Of a DNA stretch of 64,000 nucleotides, positions 45,428 through 54,040 are shown one piece after another. A program made the position numbers and the translations under genes. A model generated the notes under the pieces. The model did not search any database and was not told the origin of the DNA. It worked only from the letters and a program-made list of their open reading frames with translations. The stretch covers positions 1 through 64,000 of the forward strand of contig CAPNDH010000003.1 of the NCBI GenBank assembly GCA_948664205.1, in the 5' to 3' direction. The stretch is from an uncultured Clostridia bacterium. Its GTDB lineage: Bacteria > Bacillota > Clostridia > TANB77 > CAG-508. Position 1 is the first letter of the stretch. Each line of letters begins with the position of its first letter.

Positions 45428-45501
45428 TGGAGCAGGTAACGGGAATCGGACCCGTAACTTAACCTTGGCAAGGTTATGTTTTACCACTAAACTATACCTG
45501 C
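45428..45501 (-). tRNA. tRNA-Gly (GCC)
   Basis: Minus-strand cloverleaf: acceptor GCAGGTA/TACCTGC, anticodon GCC (CTTGCCAAG), T arm GGTCCGATTCC, CCA encoded. Transcribed before tRNA-Cys with a 10-nt spacer. Confidence 0.96.
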
Positions 45502-45523
45502 GCATGCTTATAAAAGCATATTT

Positions 45524-45552
45524 ATAATAACAAAATTATACTTAAAAGTCAA
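45524..45552 (-). promoter_or_regulatory. tRNA operon promoter
   Basis: Minus strand TTGACT (45547-45552), 17 bp, TATTAT (45524-45529); it overlaps the end of the carboxypeptidase gene. Confidence 0.75.
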
Positions 45553-46820
45553 GACATGTTGGTAAATTTTCAAAAAATTGAAACATATAGCTTATTATAT
45601 TTTTCTTTTTGACCTCTTCTTTTATAATTATATCTATTGTTTCAATTATTTCTTCTTTATTTTTTACAGCTAATGTTCCTACTTTCTTTCCTTTTTCTAA
45701 TGGTGCTTCATATTCATATATACAATTTATTTCTATTTTTATATCTTTTGCAGTTCCTTTTTTTATCGGAATTATCTTATTTTCTATATTTGCTAATTCT
45801 AGTTCAATATTTTTTCTTTGCGCTTTATTTATATATATGCGACTTTCATTTATTTGTTTCCAATTTTCAAATTCTTTTTTTATAATTTCTTCTAAATTTA
45901 TTCTTTCATATTCTTTAAATGCATATTCTATTAATTTTATACTATCTGATGTTCTTTGTTTTTTTGTATCTGCTCCTAGTACTACTGTTATTATTTGGTT
46001 TCCTTCCCTTGTACATGATGTAACTAGGCACCTCATGGCATTTCCTGTAAAACCTGTTTTTACGCCATCTACACCATTTAAATTTCCTAGTAATTCATTT
46101 GTATTGCTTATTTCTCTGTTAGCTCCATTTATATTTATTGTTGTACTTTTTGTATTTACTATATTTGCAAATTTTGAATTTTGTAGTGCATAATCTGTTA
46201 ATACTGCTAATTCATATGCTGTTGTGTAGTGATTGTCGTCATCTAACCCATGTGGCGTTACAAAGTGTGTATTTTTTAGCCCTAATTCTTCTGCTTTTTT
46301 ATTCATTAAATTAGCAAAACCTTCTACGCTTCCGCCTACATACTCAGCAAGCGCTACTGCACTATCATTTCCGAGAACGTAACATTAAGCCATATAATAA
46401 ATCATTTACTGTTACTTTATCATTTTCTTTTAATTTAAGACTTGAACCTCCAGTATTATCTGCTTTTTTTGATACTGTTACGATATCTGTTAATTTAGCA
46501 TTTTCTAATACCACTATTGCTGTCATTATTTTTGTTGTTGATGCCATCGCTCTTTTTTTATATTCATTTTTACCCCATATTACTTTTTTTGTGCTTCTAT
46601 CATATACTATTGCTGATTTAGAGTTTAAAATAGGCTCTTGATTTGGCTTTGTCGCAGATTCTACTATTTCTTGCATTTCAATTTCGTTTAGTTCTTCTTC
46701 ATCTCCGTCATCTGCATATATTGTTGGAACACATATATTAATTAGTATTAATAATATTAGTATAATTTTAAATAAAATATATTTTTTAGAATTTTCAAAC
46801 AATGAAATCACCTTATACAT
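45542..46820 (-). CDS. D-alanyl-D-alanine carboxypeptidase, frame restored by +1 step at CGG
   Basis: Penicillin-binding protein (DacF/DacA type) that trims the peptide stem of peptidoglycan. N-terminal signal helix, nucleophile motif ASTTKIMTA (SxxK), and KTG motif in GVDGVKTGFTGNA. The second motif, SGN, is where the frame breaks: TTA CGT TCT CGG AAA TGA (CGG at 46371-46373). Dropping the C gives L R S G N D S A V A L A E, so the catalytic SxN is restored and the protein runs to 45542 (425 residues). Without the shift the enzyme loses SGN and KTG. ATG 46820 lacks a clear site; AAGGTG inside a hairpin could serve a TTG at 46802. Confidence 0.9.
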
Positions 46821-46840
46821 TTTATTATATAAGGTGATTT
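46805..46840 (-). promoter_or_regulatory. Hairpin over the carboxypeptidase start
   Basis: Perfect 13-bp inverted repeat (46805-46817 with 46828-46840, arms AAATCACCTTATA / TATAAGGTGATTT) spans the ATG and holds the AAGGTG in its stem; it may mask initiation. Confidence 0.65.
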
Positions 46841-46875
46841 TTATTACTAATTTATATATATTTTTTGTTTTAAAT

Positions 46876-47029
46876 TGTAGGGCGATTATTTCTTAGCTCT
46901 TCGAGCGAATAGCGAGTTAGAGATAAGTTATGCGTTAGCTTAATCGTCCGCTCTTCGAAGAAGTTACCCTAATTTATATATTTGTTTAAGTAATTTCTTC
47001 GAAGACATGACGAGCAATGCTCGCCCCTT
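46876..47029. repeat. Family B element, divergent copy
   Basis: TGTAGGGCGATTATTTCTTA at one end, GAGCAATGCTCGCCCC at the other; core TCTTCGAAGAAGTTACCCTA matches the 21868 and 48683 copies. A segment of family A type (AAGTTATGCGTTAGC) is inserted in the left arm. Confidence 0.65.
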
Positions 47030-47044
47030 TAATATAAATGTATA

Positions 47045-48634
47045 TTACCTTTCTTCTCTATTATGTGATATTTCATCTTCTAATTCATCTGTTATCATTT
47101 CTACTATTTCTTTTTGTTCTTTTTCGGGGTATTGTTTTCTTTTTTCTTCAAATAATTCTTGTGCTTTTTCTACATTTGGTTTTCCTTGACTGTAATAGCC
47201 CCATTTGCTTGCTAATTCTTCGTAGTTTACGTTGTCATGTGTATGTGTTTTTGTATTCTTATTTCCATCAATATCTTTTGTTTTTACTATGTCTCCTTCT
47301 ATTATATCTCCGCTTTCATCTTCATGCTGTTTTGCTTCTTGGTAACCTTTTTCTACACTTCTATATCCTGTTTTATATTCTCCTGCCAAATCTCTTTCTT
47401 CTTTTTTCATGCTCCATACATTATTTGTTTCTAACTCTCTATCTAAACTGTGATTTCCTTCTTGGTCTTTTCCTCCTATTGTTTTTCGTGGTGAATGATA
47501 TACTTTTATTTCTCCATATGAACCATTTTTTACTGAAAATGTTCCTTTTCCTATATTGAATCTTGATAGTACATCATCTTTTAAAACTTTGCCGTCATGG
47601 CTTACTTGATAGTTTGTTTCTCTTGGATTGTTTCCTTCTTGATGGTCTTGTGAAAGGTCTAGTGGTACTACTGTACCATCTTTTGCTATTGCTACAAATG
47701 AATACCTTGTTGTATTTACTTTTGCTCTTTTGCCATCACTGTTTAATAGATTATCTCTTTGATCTGATTCTATTACGCCCATTTGTATAAATTCTTTTCC
47801 TTCTATTTCTGGCATTTTTCCATTTTGTTCTAACAGCTGACCTAGTGTTTTCATATCTGTTACTTTATCATTCATTTCTAGTTCTTGTTTTATATTTACA
47901 TCTTTTATTGTGCTTTGTTTTTTTATTTTTGGAATATTTAAAGTGTTTTTTATTCTTTGTTCATTATCATTGTTTTCTTTATCTTCTCTTCCCTCTATTT
48001 CCTCTACTTTCTCTCTTAAGTCTATAGTTGCTACTTTTGTAATTTCATAGTCTTTTTCTAACGGCAATATTTCTATTAATCTATTTATTTCTTTTTGTTG
48101 TTCTTCTTTTATTGATATTTCTTTTTTGCTTAAATCTATTGACATTACTACGTCTCTTATTTGTTTTCCTATTTCATCTTCTAGTTTTTTACTTTTAAAA
48201 ATAATATTGTTTTCTTTTATTTTCTTTATATATGTACCTATTTCGATTGTACCTAAATAGTATTTTCCTTCTTCTCCCATATCCACCATATATAAGCCTA
48301 AAACTTTTCCTTTTATCTTTAGCCTTTCCATTAGGTAAATATCTCTTACGTTTTTTATTTCTCCATTTTCTATTAGTTTTTGCTCTATTTTTTTCATGTC
48401 ATTTTCAAATTTTCTATCACTTATTAAAAAACCTATTAGTTTATTATTTATTATATCAATAATAAGGCATTCTTCTTTTAAACCTATTAGTTCTTCTGGT
48501 GTGAAGTCCCTAGTATCTTCTATATATATTTTTTGTTTAGTTTCTATATCTTCTGACACAAAGTATTTTTTACTATTGGTAATTCCTATTATTTTTACTT
48601 TTTTCTTTTTACCTATTAGTTCTTGTAAATTCAT
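47045..48634 (-). CDS. Unknown protein at the end of the secretion operon
   Basis: 529 residues, no signal peptide or membrane helix, very hydrophilic. N-terminal half (1-200) is a mixed alpha/beta region; the middle is charged and probably disordered; the C-terminal part has NVNYEELASKWGYYSQGKPNVEKAQELFEEKRKQYP. Not recognised. Last gene in line with the type IV secretion-like operon, separated from 48880 by a repeat pair, so co-transcription is uncertain. Position, soluble nature and disorder would fit a substrate or accessory factor; that is inference. Confidence 0.55.
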   Translation of the reverse strand: MNLQELIGKKKKVKIIGITNSKKYFVSEDIETKQKIYIEDTRDFTPEELIGLKEECLIIDIINNKLIGFLISDRKFENDMKKIEQKLIENGEIKNVRDIYLMERLKIKGKVLGLYMVDMGEEGKYYLGTIEIGTYIKKIKENNIIFKSKKLEDEIGKQIRDVVMSIDLSKKEISIKEEQQKEINRLIEILPLEKDYEITKVATIDLREKVEEIEGREDKENNDNEQRIKNTLNIPKIKKQSTIKDVNIKQELEMNDKVTDMKTLGQLLEQNGKMPEIEGKEFIQMGVIESDQRDNLLNSDGKRAKVNTTRYSFVAIAKDGTVVPLDLSQDHQEGNNPRETNYQVSHDGKVLKDDVLSRFNIGKGTFSVKNGSYGEIKVYHSPRKTIGGKDQEGNHSLDRELETNNVWSMKKEERDLAGEYKTGYRSVEKGYQEAKQHEDESGDIIEGDIVKTKDIDGNKNTKTHTHDNVNYEELASKWGYYSQGKPNVEKAQELFEEKRKQYPEKEQKEIVEMITDELEDEISHNREER

Positions 48635-48682
48635 GTTTTACCTCTCAAAATATTATTCCTTAAAGGAATTGCTAAATTAATT

Positions 48683-48789
48683 TGTAGGGGGCAGCTAGTA
48701 GCTGTCCGTTCTTCGAAGAAATTACTAAAATATATATTTTATTTAAGCAATTTCGTTGGAGCACGGACGACTAATAGTCGCCCCCTACA
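48683..48789. repeat. Family B inverted-repeat element
   Basis: Ends TGTAGGGGGCAGCTAGTAGC and GCCCCCTACA; core TTCTTCGAAGAAATTAC and AAGCAATTTCGTTGGAGCAC. Left arm matches the 21868 copy, right arm (GACGACTAATAGTCG) has changed, so the arms are no longer fully complementary. Confidence 0.8.
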
Positions 48790-48822
48790 ATCTTTATCAA
48801 TTTTCACTACAAATTAATACTT

Positions 48823-48880
48823 CCCCAAAGGGACAGATTACCCATTAGGAAACGTCCCCAATGGACACCCAATGGACACT
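48823..48880. repeat. REP-like palindromic repeat (copy 4), directly after the 48880 stop
   Basis: CCCCAAAGGGACAGATTACC, GGAAACGTCCCC, AATGGACACCCAATGGACAC; nearly the same as copy 1 at 7957-8017. Confidence 0.75.
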
Positions 48881-50205
48881 TATATTTCAAATGACATTAC
48901 GAAATCGGTTCCTTCTAGTAGTTTTATTATTATATTGTAGTTATATTGTTCTTCTGTATTTAGTGCATTTTGTATTTTTACTTTATATGTATATGTGTCT
49001 GAATCTATCATTGTATATGATTCTATATTTATGATGTTACTATTATATACATGTTGTTTTATATAATTTTCAAATATTTGTAATGTACTAAAATTATTGT
49101 TTCTAAATGTATTATCTAATTTACTATATGCCGTTTTATAGTCTTTCATATTAAGCATTTCGAAGAATTTTCTTACATTTTCTGCTCCTTTATCTACTGT
49201 TTTTAATTTTTCATATTCTTCTAATAGTTCCTCATTTTCAATTGTATAATTATCTAATTGTACTGTGTAATTCATTAATGCTATTTCTTTAAAAATGTAC
49301 ACGTTCCCATATGTATCTTCACATACATATATAGTATAATCATCTTTCTTTATTATTTTATATTTGCTTATAGTTGTTTGCATATACCCTTTTCCTTGTG
49401 TATAAACATTAAATTCACTAAAGGTTGGAAATCTTTTTTCTTTATACTCTTGCTCTAACAAATTATATGCTAACTTTGTATTGCTTTTCATTAATTTAAT
49501 ATAATTATTTAAATAATATTTAAGCATTTGATTTTCTGATATATTTGTATATTTAAATTGATTATAGTCATTTTTCTCTATACTGTTTTCTGATATTTTT
49601 ATATCTTTTGTTTTCATATCTTTACTATAACTATATTTTTCTAAATAATCATTTAAGAATATAGAAAATGTATTATTTTCTGAGTCTGTTTTTATAATTA
49701 TATTAAATTCTTCACTTCCTATAAATGCATATACTATATAAATATCTATATTTGCTGATTTATCGTATATATATACTTTATCTATAATATTTTGATAATC
49801 AATATACTTTTTTGCCATATTAATTATATAATCATCAGTATTTTTTGTTGAATTTTTATATTCACTATCTAACATATAATTAATTATTTGCAAACCTTCT
49901 TTTTGAAATGCCTTTTTCGCAGTTTCTTCGTCTATAAGTGTTGTATCATATTCCATATCTCCATTTGTTTCTTTTATATAAGAGGTTATTTCTGAAACTA
50001 TTTTTTCTACTACAAAGTATTTATTTTTATTATCTAATAGTTTAATTTCTTCATCATTTTCATATAATACTTGTTGTTCAAAGTCTGTTTCATATTTATG
50101 GTTATCTGTATTAAAAAATTTATTTATAACAAATAGCATTACTAAACATATTATTATGATTACAATAGCTATTATACTTAATACTAAAATTTTATTATTA
50201 TTCAT
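48880..50205 (-). CDS. Membrane-anchored VirB8/NTF2-like protein of the secretion operon
   Basis: 441 residues: one N-terminal membrane helix (about 6-30), the remainder outside the membrane. The C-terminal part (about 325-440) starts GAENVRKFFEMLNMKDYKTAYSKL, a pattern typical of NTF2-like domains, and an earlier segment (about 215-320) looks related. VirB8-class proteins of conjugation systems in Bacillota have such a helix plus NTF2-like domains. AGGAGATTAAAT before ATG. Second of two such proteins in this operon (the other 53044-53979). Confidence 0.6.
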   Translation of the reverse strand: MNNNKILVLSIIAIVIIIICLVMLFVINKFFNTDNHKYETDFEQQVLYENDEEIKLLDNKNKYFVVEKIVSEITSYIKETNGDMEYDTTLIDEETAKKAFQKEGLQIINYMLDSEYKNSTKNTDDYIINMAKKYIDYQNIIDKVYIYDKSANIDIYIVYAFIGSEEFNIIIKTDSENNTFSIFLNDYLEKYSYSKDMKTKDIKISENSIEKNDYNQFKYTNISENQMLKYYLNNYIKLMKSNTKLAYNLLEQEYKEKRFPTFSEFNVYTQGKGYMQTTISKYKIIKKDDYTIYVCEDTYGNVYIFKEIALMNYTVQLDNYTIENEELLEEYEKLKTVDKGAENVRKFFEMLNMKDYKTAYSKLDNTFRNNNFSTLQIFENYIKQHVYNSNIINIESYTMIDSDTYTYKVKIQNALNTEEQYNYNIIIKLLEGTDFVMSFEI

Positions 50206-50222
50206 ATTTAATCTCCTAGTTT

Positions 50223-53022
50223 TTATGGAACTCTTAATATTTTTACTATTCTATTTGTTGTATGACCTGATGTGCTTGTTTCTTTTGCTGCAATACTTGC
50301 GTTTCCTCCACAGTTATATACTATTGGTTTGTTTCCGTTCATTGAACCTGCATATATTTCTACGTGTCCATTATAACATAGTATATCTCCTGCTCTTGCA
50401 TTTCCAATACCTTTTATTTCTTGCCATCCTTCTGGGTTACGTTTAAATGTTGAAGAACTCCATTGATACATTCCTTCTTTAAAGCTTGAACTTCTATATC
50501 CTGAGTTTAAAATTACCCATGTAACATATGAACTACAATCTATAGTTTTTGTTTTATAATTAGGTAAATTTACTCCTGACTGTGAATACCTATATCCATT
50601 TTCTCTAACATATTTATGTACTGCCTCTGCTGCTTGAATCATATTAGATGAGCCTTCTAACTCTCCTAAAACAGTTTCTCCTAAATATTCGTAATTTGTA
50701 TAGAAAATATGAGTATTTGGATCTTCAAATAAATATACATAGAATTCATGTTTTTCTGATGCACTTGTTGGCATTCCTGCCTTTATTGCAGATTCCTTTG
50801 TTCTAAACCAGAATGCCCCATTAGTAGTATCTCCACCTGAAACCACACTATCTACTGCTCTTTTAGTTTTCTCTGAAGGTACAGCTCTTGCTAAATGTCC
50901 ATTTGCTACGCAAGCAAATTGGTTTGCTTGATATATAACTCCTGGTATTGTATTTGGAAACTTAGGCGATTTTACTCTATTTAATACTACGCATGCTACG
51001 TGTCCAATTTCTAGTTCACTACTTCCTCCTGCTTCTGCTTCGCATAATTTATATAATAATTCTAAATCTTCTTCATCTATATCATCATATTCTATTTCTT
51101 CATCTTCATATGGATTGTAGTCTTCTCTACCATAAGGAATATCTAAGTCTTCATTATCTGGCAAGGTCATTAAGTATTTCATATGGTCTATTAATCCTTG
51201 CATTCTTACTTTGTATTGGCTTGGGTAATCTTCTTCAGCATTTACGGAATCGTTTCCTTCGACGTTTTCTCCAAGTATTCCATATAGCATATTTGCTTTA
51301 TTTAATAGTTCATTTAATGGCTTGTCATCATCTTTTGAACTATTAGGTTTTTGATATCCTACATTTGTTCCATCTCTTACAAATTCTGCTTTTTCTGCAC
51401 ATATTTCTGAACGGTGTGGGTTTTTATAGCAATCGTCATAATAACATTTACCATCTTCATTACGTAATAACCCTAAAAATTGTTTTGATTTTTCTACTGA
51501 ATTTGCTAATATTGGTGGATTATATGTTGTTACTGTTGTTGTGGTTTGCGTAGAAGTTATGGTTTCTGCTAAAAATGTGTCATACCACTTTTCTGGCACT
51601 GTTATCGTTTCTGTTCCACCTGCTGGGCTCTCTATTTGTCTTTCTCCTGCTTCTCGGTGATTTCCTAATGTTGAAGGTAATGGAATTTTTTCTTGAATTG
51701 GTCCATTTTCTTCAACTGTTTGTTCAATATTTGTAGTATATTCAAATTCTTCATACCAACTCCATGTATTTGCATATGTTATTTCTAAGTGTGGTTCTGA
51801 AGTTGTTGTAATTGTTATTATTCTTTTCTTTTTGGTTTCTTCATCTGTTTTTGTTGCACCAGATGTTGAACTGCTACTTTCACTTTCATAGCTTTCATAC
51901 TTTTCTTCTACTTCTGAAACATCTTTTATTACTGTACTATCATCTTGCACTACTAGGTCTATTTCTGTTTGCCTTGCAAGCATCGCTACATGGTATACAA
52001 ATTCAGGGCTTCCTGTTATTTCACATAGGCTTAATAAAAATTCGTATGGCATTGTGTATTTTGAAATATATTCTTTATAATCTATATGTTCTTCACCATC
52101 TATTATTACTTCTGTTGAATCTGCTCCTATTCCTAACTTTTCATTCATCCAATTTTGTACATCTGAAAACCATAAATTTACTGAATTTGATATATCCCCT
52201 TCTATTTTTTCAACAGTTTTTATTTTTGCAATAACTATATTTCCTTCTTCATCTAAGGTATATCTATATCTGATTTTCTTACTGTTTGAATTTTTTAGTT
52301 CTTCCCATTTTTCTGGTGTTACATATTGCATTTGTACATAGCTCTCACTACTTATTTCTTTTATATATTCGCCACTATCTACTTGTAATGCTCCGCTTGT
52401 ATCTGCAGTTGGCTTAGTTCTATATAAATATACTCCTCCATCAATCCAATTATCATTATGAGGATGTACAAGTTCTGTTCCTCTTCTTCTATGTATACTT
52501 TGTGTTATTAAATCTGCTTTTATAAATTCTCCAATGTATTTTTCTATTGTTTCTTTTTCTTCTTTATATGCTGGGTCTGTTAATATTTTTTCTACTAACT
52601 CTCTTTCAGTTAATTTCTCATCTCCATCTTTATAATTTATATGTCCTAATAACTTTAAATTTTTTAATGTAATTCCCATGTTTTCTATTTGTCTAATATA
52701 TTCATCTACTAAAGTGGCTTCGGTTTTTTCTTCTTCACCGAGTTTCTTCGTTTAAATATGAGAATTCTATTTCTTTATCTAGCTTTATCCAATAATCGTC
52801 TGACATCCATTTCCAAAAGCTTGTAACTGCTGTTGATAGGTTTGACGCTAGCTCTATTAATTTGCTTTCTACTGTCATTGTTATTGCATAAAAAGACATT
52901 GCTATTATTATTACAGCTAAAATTCCTGCAACTATTGGTATTAATATTTTTCTTTTTAATTTATTTTTTATTTTATTTTTTTCTTGATCTGCTTTTTCTC
53001 TTAGCTTGTCCTTTATTCCCAT
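50223..53022 (-). CDS. Membrane-anchored dual cell-wall hydrolase, joined by +1 step at CGG
   Basis: N-terminal part (53022-52735): basic tail and membrane helix KILIPIVAGILAVIIIAMSFY, ending ...SYLNEETR and TGA. Skipping the C of the CGG codon (ACT CGG TGA, 52740-52738) gives ACT GGT GAA GAA and joins without a stop to the downstream ORF (...YIRQIENMGITLKNLKLLG), making one 932-residue protein. Enzyme domains: a SleB-type hydrolase (about 660-780; YKLCEAEAGGSSELEIGHVACVVLNRV, FWFRTK) and a C-terminal NlpC/P60 peptidase (KTIDCSSYVTWVI with Cys, YNGHVEIYAG with His, VYNCGGN). Such enzymes open the wall for the secretion channel. Without the shift the enzyme has no anchor. Confidence 0.8.
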
Positions 53023-53043
53023 ATTTCACCACCTAACTTTGCT

Positions 53044-53979
53044 TTACCATTCTACTTCTAATTTTAATCTTTCTTGTACATTTCCATTTTTATATTTTTC
53101 GTAATCTTCTACAATATCTGTAAATGTTATTTTTTTAGTTCTAATACTTGCATTGTATTTTTTGTTTATTTTTAAATTATAAGTTCTTGAGCCATATGCT
53201 ATTATTTCATATAAACTACTTGATATTTCGTTTGTAAATGCTGTGTATTTTACATTATCTGATCCAACAGCATATACACTTTTTGTACTCTTTTTTGTAT
53301 CCATGCATATTTCTTTATTTGTATTATTTTTTACGTTTATTTTATATATTTCATAATCTATATATATTTCTTGCTTTGCAACTGTTACTTCTATTCCATT
53401 TTGCTCTGTTTTTTTATTTATTTCGTTAGTAGTAATTAAACTATTTATATTTAACTTTCCACTTTCTTTTTCTACTGTAATATAATCTTTTTTTGAATTT
53501 TTAGCTGACGCATCTCCTGAGCCTAATACATTTCCATAAAATGTTACTTTATATGTATTTGTTTTACTAGAATTTTTATAGTTTTCTATTTTAGTTGTTC
53601 GGCCTTCCGTAAATATTAAATTATAATAATTTTCTATAAACTTTTCTTTTGTTTTAAATAATGTTTCTTTACAGTCATCAGTTAATAAATTATAAGCTTT
53701 ATCTATATTGTTTTCATTACAACTATTAACAAATTCTTCAATTACACTTACATTTGTTTTAGTAGTTTCAGTATTTACTTTTTGCCCTGTTAATATTGAT
53801 TTATCTGGTATTTGTTCCTCTTCTACCCATGCTGTATTTGTATTATTATTTTTTTTCTCTATTGATTTTTTTGCTACACTATTTAGTGCTCTTATTATAA
53901 TGAAAAAGAAGACTACTACCAATGCTGTTATAATAATTTTTCCTCTGTTTTGGTTCCATATCCTAATTAATTTGTTCAT
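53044..53979 (-). CDS. VirB8-like membrane protein with NTF2-like domain
   Basis: 311 residues: one membrane helix (about 14-35) and an extracytoplasmic region with an NTF2-like start (VIEEFVNSCNENNIDKAYNLL, KEKFIENYYNLIF; about 95-175) and a second domain with YNLKINKKYNASIRTKKITF. Fits VirB8/TcpC-type scaffold proteins. AGGAGGCTACTTACA precedes the ATG. Confidence 0.6.
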   Translation of the reverse strand: MNKLIRIWNQNRGKIIITALVVVFFFIIIRALNSVAKKSIEKKNNNTNTAWVEEEQIPDKSILTGQKVNTETTKTNVSVIEEFVNSCNENNIDKAYNLLTDDCKETLFKTKEKFIENYYNLIFTEGRTTKIENYKNSSKTNTYKVTFYGNVLGSGDASAKNSKKDYITVEKESGKLNINSLITTNEINKKTEQNGIEVTVAKQEIYIDYEIYKINVKNNTNKEICMDTKKSTKSVYAVGSDNVKYTAFTNEISSSLYEIIAYGSRTYNLKINKKYNASIRTKKITFTDIVEDYEKYKNGNVQERLKLEVEW

Positions 53980-54040
53980 TGTAAGTAGCCTCCTATTTTA
54001 TTCAATTATTTTTTACTTTTGTACTTATATTATTTATATA

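Noticed and set aside
41652..46820. Simple decay (pseudogene) reading of the three conserved broken genes
   Set aside because: No second inactivating change seen and all breaks are at CGG, which random decay would not produce. Not fully excluded.
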